DNA from: Terebella lapidaria
Taxonomy: Eukaryota; Annelida; Polychaeta; Terebellida; Terebellidae
Length of the DNA stretch: 64,000 nt
Reading direction: 5' to 3'
Assembly (NCBI GenBank): GCA_949152475.1
Contig: OX424556.1
Coordinates: 55,634,451-55,698,450 of the forward strand
Made by a program: the position numbers and the translations under genes. Under the pieces are notes generated by a model. It was not told the DNA's origin. It saw nothing but the letters and a program-made list of their open reading frames with translations, and searched no databases. This document shows positions 10,293 to 22,329 of this stretch, one piece after another. Each line of letters opens with the position of its first letter. Within the stretch, counting starts at the first letter, position 1.

Positions 10293-12822
10293 GAAAAAAA
10301 AGTTAACATATATGCATTATTGTCCGATGATCTCAAATGATTGGACAGATCTTTAGACCAGATATATATTAAACACATAGAAGCCATTTGATGTGTGCAG
10401 AATTTAATCAGTGTTGTTTCTATTGAAATTTATCGTCCCAGGTGAAACCCTTCTCAAGTCTGACCGAATGGACTATATAAATTTACCCCATAAATTTACC
10501 CCATAATGTGCAGTGTGATTGCACTTTGGAAATGCACTGGTATCAATTCATTAATTTATGTATGAGCCTACAACAAGTAGCAAGACTCAGATGACGCAAA
10601 TACGAAATACAGCATTAAACACCCCCAATACAGAAGTCCAAGGCTACGTCAAGGGTAGACAATTTGTGGATTATGGAATTTGTAGTTTACTTCTTGACAC
10701 CAGATATGTGATCTTTTTGTTTGACATCTGGCCGTTTTACAAACACTTTGTCGGTGGAATGAGTACAACAGACGTGCATGACCATATAAACACTACACGT
10801 GTAGTTTTCTAGTTGGCCGAGTTATTACACGGAAACGAAAATGTGGTCATATCCGCCATGACTCTAAGACTACATCACACAATACAGGGACGGTTTTTCA
10901 TTCTGTTGCTAATGAGATTTGTTTCGCCGCACCGAAAACACCTCTGTAACAGTTATTGAACCGGATTGGCACGTGGAAGCCATATCACTGTGTTCTGATG
11001 GAATAAAACTAAAATGTAATGAAAAAAACACATACAGAGAAATCATTATCCAGTCTGCAGAGTTGATAGATTGCACCCTGGCACTGTTGCTTGCCCCCCC
11101 CCCCCCACTCTCTCCAGTCTGACCATTTTGACTACATATATGTTTCCCATACTTTGTGTTCCTAACATGATATCGCCTGACACTGACAATAATGTAGCTT
11201 TGCCGCCTGAGTGGTCACCTCAATCGACCGTAATCTATAGAGCAACTAATCCGCAATACAGCCGCTATGCAGCAAGCAGCGAACTGGCCAATTGGTGAAG
11301 ACTGACGAGTGGAGACTTCCCTCAGACTCAGAGCTCCAGTGTCACTGAGAGCAAAGGGTACTTGCAGCTTGGACATTTGCCGTCCACTAGTAGGACACAA
11401 GATCTATCGTTGAGGCAGTAGAGTGTTGACAGTTGTCTTTCAAATGCGATTTAGGAAACTGAACTTTCTGAACGGAAACTGAACTTTCTGAATGCTACTA
11501 AGCTCAGTCGTATTGCATGAAGCTACCTCAGTGAACATCTGGAGTATGATACATCAAAAAAAAAAGTTAACATATATGCATTATTGTCCGATGATCTCAA
11601 ATGATTGGACAGATCTTTAGACCAGGTATATATTAAACACATAGAAGCCATTTGATGTGTGCAGAATTTAATCAGTGTTGTTTCTATTGAAATTTATCGT
11701 CCCAGGTGAAACCCTTCTCAAGTCTGACCGAATGGACTATATAAATTTACCCCATAAATTTACCCCATAATGTGCAGTGTGATTGCACTTTGGAAATGCA
11801 CTGGTATCAATTCATTAATTTATGTATGAGCCTACAACAAGTAGCAAGACTCAGATGACGCAAATATGAAATAAAGCATTAAACACCCCCAATACAGAAG
11901 TCCAAGGCTACGTCAAGGGTAGACAATTTGTGGATTATGGAATTTGTAGTTTACTTCTTGACACCAGATATGTGATCTTTTTGTTTGACATCTGGCCGTT
12001 TTACAAACACTTTGTCGGTGGAATGAGTACAACAGACGTGCATGACCATATAAACACTAAACGTGTAGTTTTCTAGTTGGCCGAGTTATTACACGGAAAC
12101 GAAAATGTGGTCATATCCGCCATGACTCTGAGACTACATCACACAATACAGGGACGGTTTTTCATTCTGTTGCTGATGAGATTTGTTTCGCCGCACCGAA
12201 AACACCTCTGTAACAGTTATTGAACCGGATTGGCACGTGGAAGCCATATCACTGTGTTCTGATGGAATAAAACTAAAATGTAATGAAAAAAACACACACA
12301 GAGAAATCATTATCCAGTCTGCAGAGTTGATAGATTGCACCTTGGCACTGTTGCTTGCCCCCCCCCCCCCCCACTCTCTCAAGTCTGACCGTTTTGACTA
12401 CATATATGTTTCCCATACTTTGTGTTCCTAACATGATATCGCCTGACACTGACAATAATGTAGCTTTGCCGCCTGAGTGGTCACCTCAATCGACCGTAAT
12501 CTATAGAGCAACTAATCCGCAATACAGCCGCTATGCAGCAAGCAGCGAACTGGCCAATTGGTGAAGACTGACGAGTGGAGACTTCCCTCAGACTCAGGGC
12601 TCCAGTGTCACTGAGAGCAAAGGGTACTTGCAGCTTGGACATTTGCCGTCCACTAGTAGGACACAAGATCTATCGTTGAGGCAGTAGAGTGTTGACAGTT
12701 GTCTTTCAAAGGCGATTTAGGAAACTGAACTTTCTGAACGGAAACTGAACTTTCTGAATGCTACTAAGCTCAGTCGTATTGCATGAAGCTACCTCAGTGA
12801 ACATCTGGAGTATGATACATCA
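10293..12822 (+). repeat. 1.26-kb direct tandem duplication of array DNA
   Basis: Unit 1 is about 10293-11556 and unit 2 about 11557-12822, offset 1264 bp, rising to 1266 after a poly-C length change. The junction at about 11556-11565 is an A-run. Single-base differences are few, so the duplication is recent. Both units match the older copy at about 1700-3190. Both lack the signal-like exon: where copy a has it, they carry a short repeated GGAAACTGAACTTTCTGAA and then jump to CTACTAAGCTCAG. Confidence 0.9.
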
Positions 12823-14247
12823 TGGAAGGTCACAATCCCTGTACATTATGTGTTTGATGGATGTCGTTGGCTTGGAGCTTTTACCACAGGCCAATACAAT
12901 ATACACGTATTTTGAGAAAAACTGGAATATTCACACCAAACAACCCATTCGTATCTCTCAATTAGATTTCCACGCCAAATCGAAATGTGAAAAATGCATA
13001 TATTGCTGGAGACAAGTAGTTGTCTTTACACTATGGGATAGGTTGGATTCAACACGACATTAACAAGTCATTTCTGCAAGGTTGGCAAATCTGTAAAAAA
13101 ACAATTACAATTCTTTCATTTTTATTTGAAATCATCACAGGGGAATAATTCACCAATGTCATACATGACATCATTTGGTATAGACAGATAGTAGTAACAT
13201 GAGAAGATCAATCAATTTTGAACACCTCTTTTCATTCCTTCTTCGATTAGGGTCTACATTGTATGTGCATTGCATTCGAAATAGAGAGTTTCCTTTTTAT
13301 TTGCAGAGATGCGTTTCAGAGGGGTATGGGTTTTTGTTGTTGTTTTCTTGCGTCGTATGCCATATGTATGACTATCTTGTCGCGGCAAAGCGTTTTATAA
13401 CTTGGGGGAAAATCCTGGTTTCAGTTTGGGAGAGGCTATCCTTCTCAAATCATATGAATGCCACAGTGTTCAAGAAAAAAATTTCTTTGTTCAATCCTCT
13501 TTGGGAAATTGGTGCAACGCACATGTAGGAGCACAATTATGTACAATACACCATTTTTTTCGGGCATTTGATAGTTACTGCCACCATTTCTGTAACCACT
13601 ACTCAAGAAATCCGCGCAGTGGTTTTGGTTGATCTCGCGATATCAGCCAGCCAAGTGATTGCCGCATCAAAAAGACGGAGATTACCGATTATTCGTAGTC
13701 CCAGGAAGGGCTCTATGAGAAAGTCCATTACATTTGCACTACTTTCAAAACACATAAAGCATGTGAGCAGGAAACATCACTGAGCTCTGCTAGTTATTTT
13801 CTGGAGTTTATTTAACACAATGGAATCGTATCACGACCGATCTTTTAATGCGACTGCAATGGCAATATGTATATTTGCGTCACTAATGGTCAATATAGCA
13901 CTAGAAGAAACCATAATGGTTCCCGTTTGTCTTGCTAGGAGTAGTGGTTATCGTATATCATACAAATACTCTCAAAGACCTAGTAGCATACTGATGACAG
14001 TGCCTTCCGTTTAGCATATTGTTATTTTTCAGTTAATCAAATCGAATTTTACATTTGTTGTGGAGTTATTGGATTTATTGAATCCGGCAAATTAAATATT
14101 ATTGTGAGAACGGAATCTAACACTTTTCATGAAATAGTTAGGTACTCGCATCGTTGGTTGAATCAGAATGTAAAACCTCACATCATCGATACTTTCCCGC
14201 TAACGCAGCTAAGTCTATCCACGTGCAATGTCAAAGATGTAAAAAAT
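12823..14247 (+). repeat. Array unit 0, continuation
   Basis: 12823-13333 matches 3170-3678. 13334-13710 matches 5079-5227 joined to the 5811-6050 spacer, which makes it the uninterrupted version of that locus. 13720-14010 matches 7970-8060 and 8650-8850. Frames at 12758-13063 and 13199-13528 are partly shared with 3125-3409 and 3591-3905 but have no recognisable domain. Not called as genes. Confidence 0.6.
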
Positions 14248-15514
14248 AGGGATGTACGACTGAGCCGTTAGCATGGCTATTTTCCGCCGTTTAACTAAAC
14301 GGTATAAACGGCCGTTTGTCCCGTTTCAAAAGGGATCATTTCTTTTTTAAAGATTGGTAATGCCGGTACTATATTATGAGGAATTAACTGTCAACTGGCA
14401 AAATTTTGCATGCTGGTTTGCATGTACATGTGACAGGGCCCATGGCACTATATACGTTTGTTTCGAACTCAACGGACAAAATACCTACCTATCTAACTGT
14501 ATCAAGTGTGCATTCCTGTTTGAGTTTATTCAGTGTCATGAAACGAAGCATTTCAAGTGCTCGGAAAAAAAGGCAAGTCACAAATTAGCACTAGTGTCAT
14601 TATTTATTACTGTATGACATAATATTTCACTGTCAGAAGAACTTGAACACAAGTGTTTCATTATCGGGACCGTAGATGAAATCATGGCATCGAAGTTTTC
14701 ATTGTATCCAAACCGTGGTAATAAAGAGGTACATTAGCAGCTTCAAATCAATTGTATCTTTCTCTATGTGGAACGGACTTGCCATATACCGATATTTTAC
14801 ATGCCCACGAGTTGATCAGACATCAATCAATATTCATAGGAGCTGATCAGCGCTCACCAGTGGGGTAACCAAATAACTGACTTCGCTATGCATGAATGAT
14901 TTCTCCAGAAGAGGGCGAGAAATGCAATTCGGGTCTTTACTGAATGATTCCATCGGTGTTGATAACTACAATAGGCCTACTGTACGCCACATCCACTTAT
15001 GTTCCAGAGGTCACATGGATGATGCACAGGTGAATCACAATATTCCTGAAAGAAATCGCTATGGACCACTGTAATTCTCTGATCAATGCTGCATACTGGG
15101 AGATCCCAAACAGATACCCCATTCTCATACGATACAGACTGAATCAAATACAACCAACATGAAAGGAAAACCAAAAATGCTGATGTTCAATCAAGAACAT
15201 GGAAGCAAGGAGTATCGCTGCATCGGTTTGCCATCCCAAGTGGAAGGCCTCTCACTTGGTGGAAATATGCACGGTGTTTTCCGGGCGCAGATTCAAACTT
15301 TTTGGGTAGCCAAATAACTGCGTGTGAATACACATCAAAACAGTTACCAGTTTACGATCAATCACGTACACTTGACAAATGACAATTCACCACCAGCAAA
15401 CACCTTCATTAACATATCTTTGAGAAAAAAAAATATCCCTTTTTAAATGGGACACACGGTCGTTTATACCGTTCAGTTAAACGACGGAAACTATTGCCCC
15501 GGTCGTACATCCCT
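14248..15514. mobile_element. Non-autonomous DNA transposon with long terminal inverted repeats
   Basis: The left end AGGGATGTACGAC and the right end GTCGTACATCCCT are inverted. Imperfect complementarity continues for about 90 bp (GTTTAACTAAACGGTATAAACG against its complement, and AAAAGGGAT). Length is 1.27 kb and no transposase frame exists. The AGGGATGT-type terminus recalls hAT elements. I could not confirm an 8-bp target duplication, so the superfamily is tentative. Confidence 0.7.
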
Positions 15515-16118
15515 TCTACCCGGATTACTGAAATAAATCGCATTACGTCAGACAAATTTATATGTGAAAAGCGTGCTTAAGTTGGGTCCTGGCTGAATAA
15601 TTGCATATTGTCCTCTTGTAATGAACATATTGAGAATCGCAGCTATCTATCTTGTGCAGTTGTATTCTATTGTTAGCTTCATCAAAAAGGCCCCACTCTA
15701 TCCCTATACATGTACAAGCACAAAAAAAAAACTTTACCAGTGGAGAAGTGGCAAACAATAAACACTTCTCCGGTGAAGGAGCGGTCCTCATTGTGGTCAC
15801 CCCGAGTTTCACGACTTAGAATTGCTCAATCACGCATTTTTGTGGGAGTACAGCCTCTTATTGATGTTACACTATTTAGTTTCATTGTCCCCAAATTAAT
15901 ATAACAAACAACAAGCGTGTCCGAAATTGAAACATCCAGTTCTGTCTTATCTACATTTGCCATCGGTGGAACGACCACTACTTACAGGTGGAGCAGCTAA
16001 ATCTGGAGAACACTTCCAAAATGTTCTGCAGGTGGTCGAGCAGGACCAGAAAGCCACGCCAAATCTAGGGAAAGTCTAAAAGCCATACTTAGAATGACAC
16101 TATTGTGTGGGCACTACA
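15515..16118 (+). repeat. Array unit 0, 3' part and LINE flank
   Basis: 15515-15985 matches 30425-30690 (CCCGGATTACTG, AAATCGCATTACGTCAGACAAA, CTCTTGTAATGAAC) with an extra insertion of about 150 bp near 15700-15840. 15986-16118 has no partner that I can see. Confidence 0.55.
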
Positions 16119-19100
16119 GTTTGATTGATTGATTGATTGAATTTATTCAGGAACTATACACATTCATACAAATGTACATGATATTTTTTACAATGTTAAA
16201 ATAATGAGATGTATAGCCCTGAGCTGTGGGGATAGAGTCTGTTAGACTGTAGACCTCAGTGGTAGGAAGTCATATTTACACGATAGGAGAGATGAAAAAT
16301 ATTAATAAACGAGGCACCCCACAGCTCTTCACATAATAAACTGTTTGTTATATGTTGTTATATATACATGCAAATATTTGTAATTTTGACAAAAATAAAC
16401 ATTTATACAAGGTTGTTAAGTGCTGTAAGTTGTCTGCCGCTATCTGTCCCCACTGCGCCGACACGCCCCCGCGCCCATGCTGAGTCCGAGTCTGCACGTC
16501 CCTAGCCGCGATAGCCCCGCAATGTCTCCCGCTTGAAGCGTGAGGAGAACGTTTTCTTACCAACTAATGTCTGGTGAATATTCATGTAGAGAGACAGGGG
16601 AATTTTATTCCATATAATTGGGCCATTGTGCCTAATAGACCGACAGACAGCTTCGTTTTTATTATTTGTGGACTTCAATTTGAGTGCTGCACTATGCCGG
16701 GTATTGCATATCCCGCTCATGCACACCAATCGATGGTACGAAAAGTTTTTGTAATGAATTCGGCACTTTCTCAGTCAAGGCACATAATACATATTTAGCA
16801 ACGTATAGTTCGTAAATGTCTGTTAGTTTCATGAAATTTAGTGCTTTGAAGAGCGGTTCAGTGTGTGTGTTATATGGAACGTTGGATATCAATCGCACAA
16901 GTTTTTTTGAAGTATGGTTAATTTTTTTAGGTGTACTGCATGAGTACCTCCCCATATAGTTATACCATATGTTAGGTGGGGATATGCTAATGTATAGTAT
17001 AAAGAAATCCAGTTCGACTTCGGTAGCATTTGTTTGGCTCTATTTATTGCAAAGTAAGATTTTAGTAACCGTTTATTTACTACCTTTATATGCTCATCCC
17101 ACTTCAGTTTGTAATCTATATGAACTCCCAAAAATTTTGTGCACTTGCATTTTTCCAGGACATGACTGGCTAATTTCAATTCTAGATTATCGTCATTGTG
17201 CGGCGTTAGCCGTACTATATCTGTTAGTGTAATTTTGACCCCATGGTACTACTGGTGAGGAGCTTGTCCATGCGTGGACTTATTGCTACCGAATTAAGTC
17301 AGCGATGACATTATCCATATTTTATGTCATAATCTCAGATTACAACAAAGTTAAGTAGCAAATATTGAACAAAGAAAACACACACCTTGGTCATTTGTGG
17401 AAAGTGCAACTAAAACACATTTTGGCAAGAATAATGGACGAATCGACAAACAAATGCGAGTAACAATCAATTTTCGCATGGACAAGCTCGGCACCAGTAT
17501 TGGAGGTACTATGGTAGTGTAAAACCATCTACGAGAATTGTTCTCTGTGAGAGGGAAGTAGAGAGTTATTACAATACGAGTTCGAGTTACAATACGATTC
17601 GAGTTCATTGTTTCATATTGTTATCAAAGCGGACATCTTTGTTGTTATCAAACTAATCAATAGGCTTTAAGTTGATTTCCAAATATTGAGCAAGGGAAAC
17701 ACACACCATAGTCCTTTGTGGAAAGTTCAACCAAAACACATTTGGGCAAGAATAATGGGCAACTCAACAAAAGAGCAGGTGAGAATCAATTTACGCATGG
17801 ACATCAAAATATTCGACAGGTTGTCAATACATGCAAATATTTGTAATTTTGACAAAAATAAACATTTATACAAGGTTGTTAAGTGCTGTAAGTTGTCTGC
17901 CGCTATCTGTCCCCACTGCGCCGACACGCCCCCGCGCCCATGCTGAGTCCGAGTCTGCACGTCCCTAGCCGCGATAGCCCCGCAATGTCTCCCGCTTGAA
18001 GCGTGAGGAGAACGTTTTCTTACCAACTAATGTCTGGTGAATATTCATGTAGAGAGACAGGGGAATTTTATTCCATATAATTGGGCCATTGTGCCTAATA
18101 GACCGACAGACAGCTTCGTTTTTATTATTTGTGGACTTCAATTTGAGTGCTGCACTATGCCGGGTATTATGCTCATGCACACCAATCGATGGTACGAAAA
18201 GTTTTTGTAATGAATTCGGCACTTTCTCAGTCAAGGCACATAATACATATTTAGCAACGTATAGTTCGTAAATGTCAGTTAGTTTCATGAAATTTAGTGC
18301 TTTGAAGAGCGGTTCAGTGTGTGTGTTATATGGAACGTTGGATATCAATCGCACAAGTTTTTTTTTGAAGTATGGTTAATTTTTTTAGGTGTACTGCATG
18401 AGTACCTCCCCATATAGTTATACCATATGTTAGGTGGGGATATGCTAATGTATAGTATAAAGAAATCAAGTTCGACTTCGGTAGCATTTGTTTGGCTCTA
18501 TTTATTGCAAAGTAAGATTTTAGTAACCGTTTATTTACTACCTTTATATGCTCATCCCACTTCAGTTTGTAATCTATATGAACTCCCAAAAATTTTGTGC
18601 ACTTGCATTTTTCCAGGACATGACTGGCTAATTTCAATTCTAGATTATCGTCATTGTGCGGCGTTAGCCGTACTATATCTGTTAGTGTAATTTTGACCCC
18701 ATGGTACTACTGGTGAGGAGCTTGTCCATGCGTGGACTTATTGCTACCGAATTAAGTCAGCGATGACATTATCCATATTTTATGTCATAATCTCAGATTA
18801 CAACAAAGTTAAGTAGCAAATATTGAACAAAGAAAACACACACCTTGGTCATTTGTGGAAAGTGCAACTAAAACACATTTTGGCAAGAATAATGGACGAA
18901 TCGACAAACAAATGCGAGTAACAATCAATTTTCGCATGGACAAGCTCGGCACCAGTATTGGAGGTACTATGGTAGTGTAAAACCATCTACGAGAATTGTT
19001 CTCTGTGAGAGGGAAGTAGAGAGTTATTACAATACGAGTTCGAGTTACAATACGATTCGAGTTCATTGTTTCATATTGTTATCAAAGCGGACATCTTTGT

Positions 19101-20395
19101 TGTTATCAAACTAATCAATAGGTTTTAAGTTGATTTCCAAATATTGAGCAAGGGAAACACACACCATAGTCCTTTGTGGAAAGTTCAACCAAAACACATT
19201 TGGGCAAGAATAATGGGCAACTCAACAAAAGAGCAGGTGAGAATCAATTTACGCATGGACATCAAAATATTCGACAGGTTGTCATAACGTTCAGGTTCAC
19301 AATTAGAATTTTCATATCACATAGAAACAAGACCCACAATATTTTGTTTGGTTGTTTAACCAAGAAATGGGTTTCGTGTCTACTTATCCTTGATTTTTTT
19401 TTCGTGTTCACTCAGCCTCGAGTACTGGTTCTACTCTCCTTTGTCCCTGTGGCCGCACACGTAACCTCAAGTTCTGCTGTTGTGATGCTTGTTGTTATTA
19501 CTGGTTGTGAATAGCATGTAGTTTGTTTTTGTGACATTTAGTGAAAGCTTGTTTGATTTAAACCAGTCCGTCAAGTTGCCTAATTCTTCGTTCATTATGG
19601 TATATAAATGAGTCAAATTTTTGTGTGAACAATACAACGTGGTATCGTCTGCAAATAAAATGGAATTAGAGTGGCCTAATACATTTGGCAAGTCATTAGT
19701 GTATATTATAAACAGAAGTGGTCCTAAGACTGATCCCTGTGGTACCCCGCATGTTATTTCCCTTGTTCCCGAATTAACCCCGTTATAAGACACAAATTGC
19801 TTTCTATTGGATAAATAGTCATTGAACCATTCTAGCGCTGTCCCGCGTACACCATAAAATTCCAGTTTGCGTAATAATATATCATGATCTATAGTATCAA
19901 ATGCTTTCGAGAGGTCTAAAAAAATGGCCAGAGTGGGGTCTTTTTCTTCTAGGTTTTTAGTAACATCATCGATGAACTTGGTTATTGCATCAATTGTGCT
20001 GCGTTTTGGACGGAAGCCATACTGGTTTTCATATAGTATGCTAAATTTTTTCCATGAATTTTGACAGTCTCTTATGCATTATTTTTTCCATTATTTTAGA
20101 TACAACAGGCAATAGTGAGATTGGCCTATAATTCGTCAGGTCTGATTTGCTTTTCGACTTATGGATTGGAATAACTTTTGCTAATTTGAGAGCTGTTGGG
20201 ACTTTCCCAGTTTGGAAGGATTTGTTAATTATTATGCTTAATGGCTCAGCTACAGAAGTCTGCAGTTCCTTCAATAATTTGATAAACAATGAGGGATAAA
20301 TTGTTATTTTGGCATGATCAATGACTACTGACAGTTCCAAATCGGCCATTTCTAGTTGAAATTTTGTAAAAATGCCAGTTCTGTGCAGTTATTTG
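16119..20395 (-). pseudogene. 5'-truncated LINE with reverse transcriptase, interrupted and tandemly duplicated
   Basis: Read on the minus strand, 20395-20041 encodes the N-terminal palm/finger region (NYRPISLLPVVSKIME). A one-base frameshift in an A-run near 20050 leads into QYGFRPKRST, FLDLSKAFDTIDHD, GVPQGSVLGPLLF and the catalytic FADDTT, ending at 19467. A non-LINE insertion of about 750 bp separates this from the thumb and C-terminal region (KFLGVHIDYKLKWDEHI, LTYGITIWGG, HNTRHSAALK, stop at 17965), which is present again at 17235-16502. The 3' end is AATAAATTCAATCAATCAATC at about 16119-16145, a microsatellite tail as in CR1/L2/jockey-like elements. No endonuclease is present. Confidence 0.9.
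16366..19286. repeat. 1.46-kb direct tandem duplication inside the LINE
   Basis: Unit 1 is about 16366-17827 and unit 2 about 17828-19286. The offset is 1463 bp at the start and 1458 after small indels near 16710 and 16905. Identity is very high. Each unit carries the LINE C-terminal region and most of the foreign insertion. The junction joins GTTGTCA to ATACATGC with no clear microhomology. A short diverged subrepeat recurs inside each unit (for example 18820-18945 and 19139-19262). Confidence 0.92.
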
Positions 20396-20835
20396 TTACG
20401 AAAACACCCGGTTGAATAAAAGTTATGAATAACTTACATTGTTCTCGATTACCCAAAAACCATGAAATTTCAAGTGCCTTGTCCCCCCTTCCCCCTAGAA
20501 CTCGTTTGATTGGCTTGGAAATTTATATGGAATAGCCTTTATGTTGGAACAATTTAAAATAGGTCTAGAGGTCTAGATATAAATTATACAATTTTGATAA
20601 ATGTAGAAATTTTGATGCACCCTAATGTTTAGACAACGCTTAATTGACATAACCTTGGTATCCCGATGTAAATAAAAATTTAAAATTAGCTTATATAAAG
20701 ATCATCTTGAATTAAAAATAAATTTGTAGTATGACATTTGTCATAAACACCGTATTGCATTGTCCAGATTTAGATGTTCGAATCATAAATCAGCCATATA
20801 AAAATATAGACACATGGCAATTGACAGAAATCTGA
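20396..20835. other. AT-rich stretch, nothing recognised
   Basis: No repeat partner, open frame or RNA gene that I can support. It lies between the truncated LINE end and the first clear array unit. Confidence 0.3.
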
Positions 20836-22292
20836 GACTTTGCCAAAATCATCACCAAAATCTGACTGTATTGGTGGTAATAGATTGATACTTACATTTG
20901 ATAATATTGTAAGCAGAAAGAAAATTTACGAATTATTGAGGTTGGTGTGTCCAAAATCATATATGTTATCCGGCACCCTAATCATTGTTAATGGACGTAT
21001 ATGGACCAGAGGCTTCATGTGAAATAAAGTTCAAGTAATACGTGACAAAGACCACTGTGAACCTGTGGTGACATTGGTCCTGGCCAGTACTGACAGTCAT
21101 CAGGATATATAGCAGGGACAGACTCCACAAAAGGCAAATCACATGCTGTGTGATAGATTACCCTCACTGCTTGTTAGTGATCTGAGGTTTTAAGGCAGTT
21201 AAACTTTTAGTCACATAGATGACCTAGAAGGGATTTACACTATTGGTAACATAGAAGACCATTTGACATGTTGATGCCAACAAATGATTTCGGTTGAAAT
21301 TGAATGTATCCTTGCTAATTTGCTTCAACTGATGTCACACACTGTGGGTTGAGGCAGAAAAAAGTTATTACATCATCATATGTTCTTCTTGATGAACCCG
21401 CTCGTAGTTTTGTGCACTTGTTCAAAGATTACAGGTCAGAAAGTAGTTGGTTCGTTGTAATAAAATCTGGATAATAATTTTGACAACCTTATATTAAAAA
21501 AACCGCATTGTTCTCTGAGGGTCACCATATTAGTTCTGGAAAGAAACCCAAACAAATCACATAAATACTTATACAGCACTTATAATTGGTACATGGTACT
21601 ATAGTATTGACTACATGTTTTATGCACAAGCGAATCTGGGTATATCATTCTTTAGATTTGGTGTGAAGGATCCAGCAACACAAATTACAGACAGCGAGTG
21701 AAAACAAATACCGTTAATTGGATGGGTTACGCAGGACTCCACAAGACAACTGATCGTATGACTGTCCCTTGAATAATTTATCACTTGGAAGTTGTATAAA
21801 TGTGTCTACTCACGGAAAGACAAAACTTATGGCCCATTTAACGCAGAGAAGCAATTTATGTGGGTGTCCAAAGGCAAAATTCATATATTTGATGCTTGGC
21901 AACGCTATTGCTAATGAAAAACGATGTTCTACATGGAATGAGACTTATATCAAGAAATTCCCTCTCGAATCCGATTGGAACACATATCCTCACAACTTGC
22001 TTCCAAAATGCTGCTGACTGGCATTGAATGCAATCGTCATTCCCACTGCCTCAGAGCCAGAACATGCAGCGACCAGGAAGCTGGCCAAGTGGTGAAATCT
22101 CATGGAGTTGTTGGACCCTCTGGCTCTGGGCTCATATCTCGCTGACAGCGCCGCGACCCTGATCTCAAGACACTCATAGCCTGGATTTTCGTCGAGTGAG
22201 ATCACATTGTTTGTAACGATCCTTCAGGTTTCATTTACTAATCGAACAAGCAGTCTTGAAGTATTATGTGGAATGGAATGAACGACGTGAAT

Positions 22293-22329
22293 ATGCAGTT
22301 ATGTGTACAGAATTTTGCATGCTTCGAGG
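22293..22329 (+). pseudogene. Degenerate signal-like first exon, array copy d
   Basis: It starts like the other copies (MQLCVQNFA) in the same upstream context, but the hydrophobic core is lost through a deletion that leads directly to GAGGTGAGG. It is probably not a working signal peptide. Confidence 0.45.
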
